Below are positions 53,097 to 64,000 of a stretch of DNA of 64,000 nt, in pieces; the stretch's first letter is position 1; every line of letters starts with the position of its first letter. Both the position numbers and the translations under genes were made by a program. The stretch is from Butyrivibrio sp. M55 (GTDB lineage Bacteria > Bacillota > Clostridia > Lachnospirales > Lachnospiraceae), in contig NZ_FPCD01000004.1 of assembly GCF_900116865.1 (NCBI RefSeq), positions 186,001-250,000 on the forward strand. Direction: 5' to 3'. The notes below the pieces were generated by a model, which saw nothing but the letters and a program-made list of their open reading frames with translations, did not search any database and was not told where the DNA came from.

Positions 53097-54170
53097 ATGA
53101 AAAAACTGATAACACGTCTTTGTCTTTTTATAATTCCGGTGCTTATCTATGCCGGCGCATGCATTTTTATTGATGCATATAACGTTTTTCATGTGAATAA
53201 TGTGAGACTTACGGATGTTACGCCTAATCAGAATTTTATTAAGACAAAATATCTTTTACAAAACAAAAGTAAATTCAATGCGATATTACTTGGCTCATCA
53301 AGGGTGGCGAATCTTCCGAGAGAAGGACTTCCTACCGAGACGGACGATGGCAGAGAGCTTAACTGGTACAATATGACCTATGCCATGGGGAATCCCGCTG
53401 AAAACTACGATACGGTTAAGACGTTGACGGATGGCGGAGTGAAACTTGATGAAGTGATAATGCTGATAGATGAGATATCTATGTGGAAGGGGGCTACCAT
53501 AGGACTGGATAATCCGATATTTACAACCTATCAGACATATGAGAAGTCACCTTTAAGATTTTATTATTCGTATCTTAAGCTAAAACCGGTATGGAGAATC
53601 ATTCCGCAGATATTTACTGAGTATAAGCTTGGAGATAACAATGAGAATAAAAAGCTTTTTTATAGTTATGGTGTGGATATTGAGAATACTAAAATGGAAA
53701 TAGGAGGTTCGGGAGATATGCCTGAGCCGGAGAGTTCTCTGATATATGACGGCGGATCCGGAGTAATTGAGGCGATACAGAATCTTTCCAAGTTGTGTGA
53801 TGAGCAGGGGATTAAGCTTATTGTCGTTACTTCTCCGATTCTTGAATCTACATATGAGATGGCAATCTCTAACGATTATCTGGACTTTCTCTATGATGTG
53901 GCGCAGGTTACGGATTTTTATCTTTTTTCCGGAATCAATACATATACTGTCGGAACCGAGTACTATTTTGATGCTTCACATTTTAGGCCGTTAGTTGGAC
54001 TTGAGATGGAAAAGGTCATGTTTGGCGATGAGGAGATAAAAAATATAGCGGTGAAAAAAGCCAAGACAGATATGAGCCTTGTGGAGTTTGGATGTCTTGT
54101 AAATAAGGAAAATGCTGTGGAAGTGATCGATAATCTGGAGCAGGAAATAAACGCTTATAATAGAAAATGA
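53097..54170 (+). CDS. SGNH/DltD-AlgX-like partner of the MBOAT acyltransferase
   Basis: About 357 aa. N-terminal signal anchor (LFIIPVLIYAGACIFIDAY, about 8-26) with an extracellular domain. ILLGSSRVANL near 62 carries the nucleophile Ser of this family; DASHFRPLVGLEM near 295 supplies the Asp and His. The protein likely completes acyl transfer from the MBOAT partner to a cell-surface polysaccharide. The start is ambiguous: GTG at 53088, ATG at 53094 or 53097; spacing from AGGTGAGG favours 53097. Directly adjacent to the MBOAT stop codon. Confidence 0.82.
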   Translation: MKKLITRLCLFIIPVLIYAGACIFIDAYNVFHVNNVRLTDVTPNQNFIKTKYLLQNKSKFNAILLGSSRVANLPREGLPTETDDGRELNWYNMTYAMGNPAENYDTVKTLTDGGVKLDEVIMLIDEISMWKGATIGLDNPIFTTYQTYEKSPLRFYYSYLKLKPVWRIIPQIFTEYKLGDNNENKKLFYSYGVDIENTKMEIGGSGDMPEPESSLIYDGGSGVIEAIQNLSKLCDEQGIKLIVVTSPILESTYEMAISNDYLDFLYDVAQVTDFYLFSGINTYTVGTEYYFDASHFRPLVGLEMEKVMFGDEEIKNIAVKKAKTDMSLVEFGCLVNKENAVEVIDNLEQEINAYNRK

Positions 54171-54354
54171 TAAATGTTACATTTGCATTTACTGTTTAAA
54201 AGTTAAATAAAAATCGAAAAAACGAGTTGTGCAGTATTGACAGCACTTTATGATAAATAACCAGCAATTTTTGTATACCTCTTTGTGAAATAATATGTTA
54301 CAATATGTTTACTCGATGGGGAAGAGTTTAACATATTATTAACGGGAGGATGCT

Positions 54355-56466
54355 ATGAAGGTAAAAAGTATTAAAAGCGTTGTTGCCAAAGTTATGGCGT
54401 TTATGTGTGCCTTTTCAATGTGCGTAGGCGGATCTACGGTAGATGCACAGGCTGCGGACGCAACACTTCTGAATACATATGGCAGTACATATGGTCGTTC
54501 AGGAACATGTATTAATTTATATCAGTTAAAGGATTCAAATCAGTTAAACATTCTGAAGAAACATTTCAATTCTATCACACTTGAGAACGAGATGAAGCCG
54601 GATGCTTTGCTTGGAAGTTCACCCAAGCTGATCTCAGTATCAGAGGCAAAGAACAGAGGATACTATATCCCTGACGGTTATCGTGAATCAAATGTACCCC
54701 AGATTAATTTCGGAACAATAGATGAAGTAATGAAAATCTGTAGCCAGAACGGTCTTGGCATGAGAGCACACACACTTGTATGGCATTCTCAGACACCGTC
54801 ATGGTTCTTTAGAAGCAATTACGCAGGAAATAACGGATTCGTAAATCAGCAGACAATGGATGCTCGTCTTGAGATGTATGTAAAGACAGTTATGAATCAC
54901 GTATATTCAAACCAGTATGGTGGATGCGTTTATGCATGGGACGTTGCAAACGAAGTAATCCATGCAAACAACTCAGGTTGGGAAGCAGTTTACGGAAATA
55001 ACAGAACCAATGCTTCTTATGTAAAGAAGGCATTTAACTATGCTTATGAAACACTTGAAAAGTATAAGCTTACAAATTCAGTTAAGCTTTTCTACAACGA
55101 TTTCAACACATATCAGGAAGTACAGAAGGTTACTACTCTTGTTAATTATATAAATCAGGGCAAAAAAGTTTGCGCAGGTGTTGGTATGCAGTCTCACCTC
55201 GGAACAAATTACCCTTCGGTTGATACATATATCAATGCTATGAATTCATTCCTTAAGTCAGGATTTGAAGTACAGGTAACAGAGCTTGATATCACAAATA
55301 AGGGCGATGGCGATATGGCCAACTACTCTTACGATCTCTTTAAGAAGATCAACCAGATCAAGAAGAACGGCGGAAACGTTACAGGTATTACATGGTGGGG
55401 ATTGTCAGATCAGACAACATGGATCAACAATTCAAAGCCTTTGTTGTTCTCTTCACCCGGACAGCCTAAGCAGGCTTACAACAAGGTTATTCAGGCGTAT
55501 ACAGATGTTATCGGTCAGCCCGGCAGCGGACAGACCAATCCTCAGCCACAGCCTCAGCCTCAGCCGAGCGACGGACAGTCAGACAAAAAGGATAATAAAG
55601 AAAACAAAGATAACAAGGAAAATAAAGACAACAAAGATAATAATAACGGACAGTCAAGCAGTGGAAAGGTAAACAACAATGCAACAGCGAACATTCCCGA
55701 TGGCTGGTATTTCATTAAGAACACTCTTTCACAGAAGTATCTTACAGTAAAGGGTGACAGAGCAAAGAAGGTAACTTCTGTCGTTATCGGAAAAGGTAGC
55801 GGAGCAAAGGGACAGATGTGGTATGTAAAGAACAAGGGAGACGGTTACATCACACTTAAGTCTGCTCTCGGAGAGTTCATGCTTGACGTTGCCAATGGCG
55901 AAGATAAGGATGGAGCAAATGTTCAGATTTATGATGCTGTAGGTCACGATGCTCAGCAGTTTATCGTAAAGACAACCAAGAAGGACGGAGTTTATACAAT
56001 CGGAACAAAGTCATCTAAGGGAACAAAGACTCTTGATGTATACGAGCACAAGACAGCTGACGGCACAAATGTATGCCAGTGGTCATTCTACGGCAATCCT
56101 AATCAGGAATGGATCTTTGAGCCTGCAAAAGAGGAAGCAACTAAGCAGGAGCAGCCTAAGTCAGGAAATGACGATTCAAAGGCTCTTGATGTCAGCTACG
56201 CTGTAAACAGCTGGGGAACAGGATATACAATGGGTATTAAGATTAAGAATACTTCAAACAACACTGTAAAGAACTGGACCCTTAAAGTTAAGAAGAGCGA
56301 TGTTAATATCAGCAATTACTGGAACATGAATGTTAAGACCAGTGGAGATTACTACGTTATCACTCCTGTTGATTGGAATAAGTCTATCGGTAAAGGTCAG
56401 AGCATAGAGATCGGTTTCGTAGGAAACGGAAGCGTTGGAAGCTCAGTAACTTTTAGCGTAGAGTAA
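54355..56466 (+). CDS. Secreted endo-1,4-beta-xylanase, GH10 with ricin-type and CBM2-like modules
   Basis: 703 aa. Signal peptide 1-34 (ends DAQAA). GH10 barrel about 37-385: TLENEMKPD near 76, WHSQTP near 143, acid/base Glu200 in AWDVANEV and nucleophile Glu310 in VTELDIT. A Pro-Gln repeat and a Lys/Asn/Asp/Glu stalk (390-440) lead to a ricin-type beta-trefoil (about 450-595, QxW-type repeats such as GQMWYV and NQEWIF), then a C-terminal CBM2-like cellulose-binding module (about 612-703, NSWGTGYTMGIKIKN). GGGAGG before the ATG. Its ricin-type module is almost the same as that of the next gene product. Confidence 0.95.
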   Translation: MKVKSIKSVVAKVMAFMCAFSMCVGGSTVDAQAADATLLNTYGSTYGRSGTCINLYQLKDSNQLNILKKHFNSITLENEMKPDALLGSSPKLISVSEAKNRGYYIPDGYRESNVPQINFGTIDEVMKICSQNGLGMRAHTLVWHSQTPSWFFRSNYAGNNGFVNQQTMDARLEMYVKTVMNHVYSNQYGGCVYAWDVANEVIHANNSGWEAVYGNNRTNASYVKKAFNYAYETLEKYKLTNSVKLFYNDFNTYQEVQKVTTLVNYINQGKKVCAGVGMQSHLGTNYPSVDTYINAMNSFLKSGFEVQVTELDITNKGDGDMANYSYDLFKKINQIKKNGGNVTGITWWGLSDQTTWINNSKPLLFSSPGQPKQAYNKVIQAYTDVIGQPGSGQTNPQPQPQPQPSDGQSDKKDNKENKDNKENKDNKDNNNGQSSSGKVNNNATANIPDGWYFIKNTLSQKYLTVKGDRAKKVTSVVIGKGSGAKGQMWYVKNKGDGYITLKSALGEFMLDVANGEDKDGANVQIYDAVGHDAQQFIVKTTKKDGVYTIGTKSSKGTKTLDVYEHKTADGTNVCQWSFYGNPNQEWIFEPAKEEATKQEQPKSGNDDSKALDVSYAVNSWGTGYTMGIKIKNTSNNTVKNWTLKVKKSDVNISNYWNMNVKTSGDYYVITPVDWNKSIGKGQSIEIGFVGNGSVGSSVTFSVE

Positions 56467-56480
56467 TATAAACAATAACA

Positions 56481-56520
56481 AAACGAGTGGCAATATCTAT
56501 ATTTTGTCACTCGTTTTTTT
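56481..56520 (+). terminator. Intrinsic terminator between the two xylan-enzyme genes
   Basis: AAACGAGTG / CACTCGTTT with TTTTTTT; inner TGGCAA/TTGTCA extends the stem. Confidence 0.88.
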
Positions 56521-56533
56521 CAAACATAGATGA

Positions 56534-59602
<3,069 letters not shown>

Positions 59603-59730
59603 TAACTTTAAGTGAAAAATAAAAAAATTCTAATAATTTATGAAATTTTGTCTAAAATATGATATTATTTAGTAGAAAGTGTACTTAGCGTATTCAACCG
59701 TGTTTTTTGACGAGAAAGGAGCGACTTCCT

Positions 59731-60003
59731 ATGGAAAACAGCCAGCTTCAATATTCTCCGTTCAAACCGAATTTGAAGACAGCCGAAGTATTTGCGTGGG
59801 GCGATCCGGAGTATAATCTTTTTGACCAGCTCAATGAGAAGTATGAGAAAAGCCATCCGGAGTTTCATAATCTTTCTGCTTATGAGAAAATGGTCATAAG
59901 AGAGCAGATTCATCACGAGGCAATCGGGCTTACACCTTTGAACCTCATTATGGATTTTGTGGAAGACCCACAGTTTGATGAATTCAGAATCATATCGACT
60001 TGA
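59731..60003 (+). CDS. Hypothetical protein, 90 aa
   Basis: Start at the ATG at 59731, nine bases after AAGGAG; an upstream TTG gives no better site. Soluble, helical, with WGDPEYNLFDQLNEKYEKSHPEFHNL (motif WGDPEYNLFDQL) and HHEAIGLTPLNLIMDFVEDP (motif HHEAIGLTPLN). No family recognised. Monocistronic, ended by a terminator. Confidence 0.6.
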   Translation: MENSQLQYSPFKPNLKTAEVFAWGDPEYNLFDQLNEKYEKSHPEFHNLSAYEKMVIREQIHHEAIGLTPLNLIMDFVEDPQFDEFRIIST

Positions 60004-60021
60004 TAAAGAAGACAAAATATT

Positions 60022-60060
60022 AGACCTAAGCACTATGAGTAGCTTAGGTCTTTCTTTTTA
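60022..60060 (+). terminator. Intrinsic terminator
   Basis: AGACCTAAGC / GCTTAGGTCT with TTCTTTTT following. Confidence 0.88.
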
Positions 60061-60082
60061 CTTTATTTATAGATTAAATTAA

Positions 60083-60586
60083 TCAGGTCTTTAATAACTG
60101 TGCTTCACGGATCTGTTCATTTACGTCCGATAAGAACTCGTGATTTGTAGGATCTGTGATGAAAGTGAGAAAATCGGTTGCTTCTTTTACAGAGAGATTC
60201 TGTATTCCTATAAGATAATCGAGAATTTCCTCGTTTGTCTTACCTTCGTTCATATAATGATCGACTATATCAAACAAAAGCATGAAACGGCGCATTTTTG
60301 CCCGAGTGCTTATTTGATGGAGTTCAACTATAAGCGTTACAAATATAAATACTGATATTCCGGAAAACAGAAAGAATAAAAGCCCATAGATATATTTGGC
60401 TGATTGAATGTGTATGAATCCCGAAGAAAAACAGGACACTGCGAAAACAAGCAGTGATGTGAGTATTATCCCAAGCCTTGCTTTGTTCTGTTCATAAACA
60501 GTCAGAGTCATGAATTTTACAGTAATACCGAAGATTAAGTAGAACACAAATGCAAAAGCAATCCCCAAGTAAGACAACTGAAGCAT
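60083..60586 (-). CDS. Hypothetical membrane protein, 167 aa
   Basis: Three hydrophobic segments at about 5-25, 38-58 and 68-88, then a charged helical cytoplasmic tail (about 92-167) with MRRFMLLFDIVDHYMNEGKTNEEIL (motif DHYMNEGKTNEE). GGGGGA lies before the ATG. No family recognised and no operon partner. Confidence 0.6.
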   Translation of the reverse strand: MLQLSYLGIAFAFVFYLIFGITVKFMTLTVYEQNKARLGIILTSLLVFAVSCFSSGFIHIQSAKYIYGLLFFLFSGISVFIFVTLIVELHQISTRAKMRRFMLLFDIVDHYMNEGKTNEEILDYLIGIQNLSVKEATDFLTFITDPTNHEFLSDVNEQIREAQLLKT

Positions 60587-60766
60587 AATTTTATTCCCCC
60601 TTTAGCTAATTGTAACAAGCATAAGTGATTAATGCAACGTAAATAGCGCACTTAAAAGATAAAAATTGTTATAAACCCATGATTTATAAAGATTTGCATT
60701 TTGATACCTTAAAAGTGTTGACTTTTTTCCTATGATAATTTAACCTATTAAAAATAAAAACAAGAT

Positions 60767-60782
60767 TGTATACAAATATACA
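60767..60782 (+). promoter_or_regulatory. Inverted repeat TGTATA-CAAA-TATACA before livJ
   Basis: Perfect 6-bp arms, 36 bp before the start codon. A TTGACT at about 60718-60723 could be a -35 box. Possible operator. Confidence 0.4.
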
Positions 60783-60818
60783 TTTTGGTTTTGGTTTGTG
60801 ATTAGGAGGAAAAAAATT

Positions 60819-62030
60819 ATGAAGAAGTTTAGCAAAGCAGTTAGTGCGCTTATGGCTTCCGTAATGGCAGCATCAATGCTTGCAGGCTGCACAGATGCAG
60901 CAAGCACAGAGACACCTGATACTCAGGCGCAGGCACAGGGAACAGAGAGCTCAGCAAATGGCGGAGCTACATTCAAGATTGGTGCTATCGGACCTCTTAC
61001 AGGTGCAGCAGCAGTATATGGTAATGCTGTATGTAACGCAGCGGAGCTTGCAGTTGAGGAAATCAACGAGGCAGGCGGTATCAACGGATATCAGGTAGAG
61101 TATAGCAAGGAAGATGACGAGCTCAATGCAGAGAAGTCAGTAAATGCTTACAATACTCTTAAAGACTGGGGCATGCAGATCCTTGTAGGTTCAACAACAA
61201 GTGCATGTTCAATCGCAGTTTCAGAGAATACAAAAGCTGACAATATGTTCCAGCTTACACCTTCAGGATCGGCTGAAGAATGCGTTAAGTATGACAACGT
61301 ATTCCGCGTATGCTTCTCAGATCCTAACCAGGGTATTGCTTCAGCGCAGTACATTGCAGATCACAATCTTGCAACTAAGGTTGGTATAATCTACGACAAC
61401 TCAGACGTATATTCAAACGGTATTTATCAGAAGTTCAAGGAAGAGGCAGCAGGAAAGAACTTTGAGATCGTTTCAGAGGAAGCTTTCACAGCTGATAATG
61501 CTACTGATTTCTCAGTTCAGCTTCAGAAGGCAAAGGATGCGGGTGCAGATCTTGTATTCCTTCCCATCTACTATCAGGCAGCATCACTTATCCTTACACA
61601 GGCTAACACAATGGGATATTCACCTGTATTCTTCGGTGTTGACGGTATGGACGGAATTCTTTCTGTTGAGAACTTCGATACAAAGCTTGCTGAGGGCGTA
61701 ATGCTTCTTACACCTTTCGCAGCAGATGCTAAGGATGATCTTACAGTTAACTTCGTTAAGAAGTATCAGGAAAAATATGGTGAAGTTCCTAACCAGTTCG
61801 CAGCTGATGCTTATGATGCAGTATATATCATTAAGCAGGCACTCGAAGCTAAGAGTGTAACTCCCGATATGAGTACATCAGATATCTGCGAAGCTGTTAA
61901 GGCAGCTATGACAGAGATTGAGGCAGCAGGCCTTACATCTGCAAAGATGACTTGGGATGCTTCAGGTGAGCCTAACAAAGAGCCTAAGGCTGTTGTTATC
62001 AAGGAAGGCGCTTATGTTTCAGCAGAGTAA
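60819..62030 (+). CDS. livJ: Branched-chain amino-acid ABC transporter substrate-binding lipoprotein
   Basis: 403 aa. The start is the ATG at 60819, eight bases after AGGAGGA. Signal MKKFSKAVSALMASVMAASMLAGC with lipobox. LivJ/LivK-type fold: FKIGAIGPLTGAAAVYGNAV (motif IGPLTGAAAVYG), INEAGGINGYQVEY, GSTTSACSIAV and FGVDGMDG. A strong hairpin separates it from the permease genes, which would raise its level over them. Confidence 0.94.
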   Translation: MKKFSKAVSALMASVMAASMLAGCTDAASTETPDTQAQAQGTESSANGGATFKIGAIGPLTGAAAVYGNAVCNAAELAVEEINEAGGINGYQVEYSKEDDELNAEKSVNAYNTLKDWGMQILVGSTTSACSIAVSENTKADNMFQLTPSGSAEECVKYDNVFRVCFSDPNQGIASAQYIADHNLATKVGIIYDNSDVYSNGIYQKFKEEAAGKNFEIVSEEAFTADNATDFSVQLQKAKDAGADLVFLPIYYQAASLILTQANTMGYSPVFFGVDGMDGILSVENFDTKLAEGVMLLTPFAADAKDDLTVNFVKKYQEKYGEVPNQFAADAYDAVYIIKQALEAKSVTPDMSTSDICEAVKAAMTEIEAAGLTSAKMTWDASGEPNKEPKAVVIKEGAYVSAE

Positions 62031-62096
62031 TCTGCAAGGAAACACAGATTAAAGTGTTTAACGCGCGTAATCCGCGTAACTGCACAGTGAAGTGCT

Positions 62097-62131
62097 ACGC
62101 AGGATACCCTCAAAAGGTGTCCTGCGTTTTC
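62097..62131 (+). terminator. Hairpin between livJ and livH
   Basis: ACGCAGGATACC / GGTGTCCTGCGT (one G-U pair), loop CTCAAAA, then TTTT. Partial terminator or mRNA stabiliser. Confidence 0.8.
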
Positions 62132-62215
62132 ATATCACGGAATAGGATAAAAGTCCTGTTTGTGTGGTATTATTTATATCATAAGAAATATTAGGAATTT
62201 TTTTGGAGGTATACG

Positions 62216-63112
62216 ATGAGCTTTCTTACTTATCTCATCAACGGACTTAGTCTTGGTAGTATTTATGCCATCATTGCACTTGGATATACCATGGTTTACG
62301 GAATAGCCAAGATGCTCAATTTTGCTCACGGCGATTTCATCATGGTAGGATGTTACGTAATATTCTCTGTGATTGGAGCAATGGGCGGCAATTCTACAAC
62401 GGGAGTTATCATTGCTGTGGTGGTTTCCATAATCTTGTGTTCACTTCTCGGAATCACAACTGAATTTATTGCGTACAGACCGCTCAGAGGGGCAGCTTCT
62501 CCGCTGGCAGTTCTTATTACCGCTATAGGTGTCAGCTATTTCCTCGAGAATCTTGCGCTTATTATTTTCGGTGCTGACGTTAAGTCTTTTTCATCTGTAA
62601 TAACATGGAAAGGAATTTCTTTTGCAAACGGAGAACTCAAGATTCAGGGTGTTACTATCGTTACTATTGCGGTTAGTATCATTATTCTTGTATGCCTTCA
62701 GCTTTTTATAAATAAGACTAAGCAGGGACAGGCAATGCTTGCTGTTGCAGAGGATAAGGGCGCTGCAACTTTAATGGGAATAAATGTCAATAAGACTATA
62801 ATGCTTACATTTGCGATTGGTTCTGCTCTTGCAGCTGTAGCCGGTGCACTTTTGTGTTCGGCTTATCCGAATCTGTCTCCTTATGTCGGAGCTATGCCCG
62901 GTATTAAGGCATTCGTTGCGGCAGTTCTTGGAGGAATAGGTTCTATACCCGGAGCGATGATCGGTGGAATTGTTCTCGGAATCGTAGAGATTCTCAGTAA
63001 GACATATATTTCTTCACAGCTGTCTGATGCCATAGTTTTCGGAATACTTGTAATCGTGCTTATTGTTAAGCCTACAGGAATTCTCGGTAAAGTCATTCAG
63101 GAAAAGGTTTAA
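62216..63112 (+). CDS. livH: Branched-chain amino-acid ABC transporter permease LivH
   Basis: 298 aa, about eight helices. LINGLSLGSIYAIIALGYTMVYGIAKMLNFAHGDF start (motif MLNFAHGDF), RPLRGAASPLAVLITAIGVS, and VLGGIGSIPGAMIGG near 240. TGGAGG before the ATG. Followed after 13 bp by livM. Confidence 0.95.
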   Translation: MSFLTYLINGLSLGSIYAIIALGYTMVYGIAKMLNFAHGDFIMVGCYVIFSVIGAMGGNSTTGVIIAVVVSIILCSLLGITTEFIAYRPLRGAASPLAVLITAIGVSYFLENLALIIFGADVKSFSSVITWKGISFANGELKIQGVTIVTIAVSIIILVCLQLFINKTKQGQAMLAVAEDKGAATLMGINVNKTIMLTFAIGSALAAVAGALLCSAYPNLSPYVGAMPGIKAFVAAVLGGIGSIPGAMIGGIVLGIVEILSKTYISSQLSDAIVFGILVIVLIVKPTGILGKVIQEKV

Positions 63113-63125
63113 AGAGGTGACGACT

Positions 63126-64000
63126 ATGCGTATAGACAAAAAGACAAAAGACAATCTGATAACTTACGGAATCGTTGTTGCAACTTTCCTTATTGTACAG
63201 GCACTTGCTTCAACGGGACATCTTACAAATCATATCAAGGGACTTCTTGTTCCGATGACATATTATGCGATAATCGCGGTTGCACTTAATCTCTGCGTAG
63301 GTATTCTCGGAGAACTCAGTATCGGACACTGCGGCTTTATGTGTATCGGTGCTTTTACAAGTGCAGCGTTTTCCAAGATCACTGCGGAAAAGATACCTTC
63401 AGGTCCGAGATTTCTTATCGCATTTGTTATAGGAATAGCATTTGCGGCATTGTTCGGATTTCTTATCGGTATTCCCGTACTCAGACTTAAAGGCGACTAT
63501 CTTGCAATCGTTACACTTGCTTTCGGTGAGATCATAAAGAACGTAATCAATGCTTTTTATATCGGAGTAGACAGCAAGGGAATGCATTTTTCCATGGAAA
63601 ACCAGATGGCTCTCGGACTTGAACCGGATGGGCTGATGGTTGTAAACGGAGCGATGGGAATTACGGGAACTCCACATGATGCAAGCTTTACCATAGGAAT
63701 AGTAATGCTTCTTGTTTCACTTGTGGTAGTGCTTAATCTCATCAATTCAAGAGACGGCCGTGCAATCATGGCAATCAGGGATAATTATATTGCTGCAGAG
63801 GCATCGGGTATTAATGTGACAAGATATAAGATGCTCGCATTTACCATTTCAGCTGCGATCGCAGGTGCTGCAGGAGTTCTTTATTCACATAACATTACGA
63901 CACTTACTGCTTCATCACAGTACTTCGGATACAATGCATCTATCATGATCCTTGTATATGTGGTTCTCGGAGGAATAGGAAACATCAGAGGAAGCGTTGT
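63126..64000 (+). CDS. livM: Branched-chain amino-acid ABC transporter permease LivM (3' end outside window)
   Basis: Starts at ATG 63126 (MRIDKKTKDN) behind GAGGTG and is open to the window end (291 complete codons). Helices begin at about residue 12. LivM motifs: LNLCVGILGELSIGHCGFMCIGAF (motif ELSIGHCGFM), IPVLRLKGDYLAIVTLAFGEI (motif LKGDYLAIVTLAFGE), and RDNYIAAEASGINVTRYKMLAF (motif AAEASGINVTRYK). LivG and LivF ATPases are expected just beyond. Confidence 0.93.
   Translation, partial: MRIDKKTKDNLITYGIVVATFLIVQALASTGHLTNHIKGLLVPMTYYAIIAVALNLCVGILGELSIGHCGFMCIGAFTSAAFSKITAEKIPSGPRFLIAFVIGIAFAALFGFLIGIPVLRLKGDYLAIVTLAFGEIIKNVINAFYIGVDSKGMHFSMENQMALGLEPDGLMVVNGAMGITGTPHDASFTIGIVMLLVSLVVVLNLINSRDGRAIMAIRDNYIAAEASGINVTRYKMLAFTISAAIAGAAGVLYSHNITTLTASSQYFGYNASIMILVYVVLGGIGNIRGSV

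Overview
The window looks like chromosome of a low-to-moderate GC anaerobic Firmicute of the Lachnospiraceae, most like Butyrivibrio or a close relative. This rests on the AGGAGG-type ribosome sites, the many uptake lipoproteins, the modular secreted xylanases (GH10 and GH43-esterase with CBM6, ricin-type and CBM2-like modules), the alpha-galactosidase locus and the anaerobic metalloenzymes. It is an inference from gene content. No rRNA, tRNA, phage, insertion sequence or CRISPR array was seen.

Layout. 1-2.1 kb: the 3' part of a PEP/pyruvate-binding-domain gene and a small hypothetical gene. 2.1-3.5 kb (minus): an antitoxin-like HTH gene overlapping a lipoprotein gene. 3.7-6.6 kb: a large membrane-anchored surface protein. 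6.6-7.0 kb (minus): HU. 7.0-24.9 kb: a sulfur and nitrogenase-like region. It holds cysK, a PatB-type C-S lyase, a transsulfuration enzyme, a DUF2292 protein, NifB-like and NifX-like proteins, NifH-like, a second cysteine synthase, NifD-like and NifK-like subunits, and a Cys/Gly-rich NifX-like protein. After a minus-strand regulator/hydrolase pair come a sulfonate/nitrate-type ABC importer and a CooS-family protein. 24.9-30.6 kb: a 10-bp-periodic AT repeat, an orphan ATPase, a polar amino-acid (possibly cystine) ABC importer and a LysR regulator. 30.6-37.0 kb: an AraC regulator divergent from an alpha-galactosidase/sugar ABC operon. 37.0-39.8 kb (minus): a MetNIQ methionine importer. 40-42 kb: ApbE and a CPBP protease. 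42.2-49.9 kb: late cobalamin assembly genes (cobD, cobT, a doubled CobU, cobS, cbiB) with a GGDEF-EAL protein among them. 50-54 kb: a membrane spermidine-synthase-like protein and an MBOAT/SGNH acylation pair. 54.3-59.6 kb: the secreted xylan-degrading enzymes. 59.7-64 kb: two small hypothetical genes and a branched-chain amino-acid ABC importer cut by the window end.

Most notable system. The nitrogenase-like genes keep all P-cluster cysteines and the cofactor cysteine, but by eye the NifD-like subunit lacks the residues matching alpha-Gln191, alpha-His195 and alpha-His442 of true nitrogenase, and there is no nifE or nifN. Every flanking gene points to sulfur. Three promoters in the region (before cysK, before DUF2292-nifB, before the ABC-cooS operon) share one architecture: TTATA-N6-TATAA, then 10-11 bp, then TTTTMM, 17-18 bp and YATNAT. 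An RNA leader carrying ACCGGACAACCGGAGGTT followed by a terminator lies both before nifH and before the amino-acid importer. I infer a regulon that imports an organosulfur compound, cleaves it reductively with a nitrogenase-like enzyme, and traps the released sulfide or thiol with cysteine synthase. The CooS-like protein is odd in its own right: a very His-rich N-terminus, and Asp where one C-cluster cysteine is expected.
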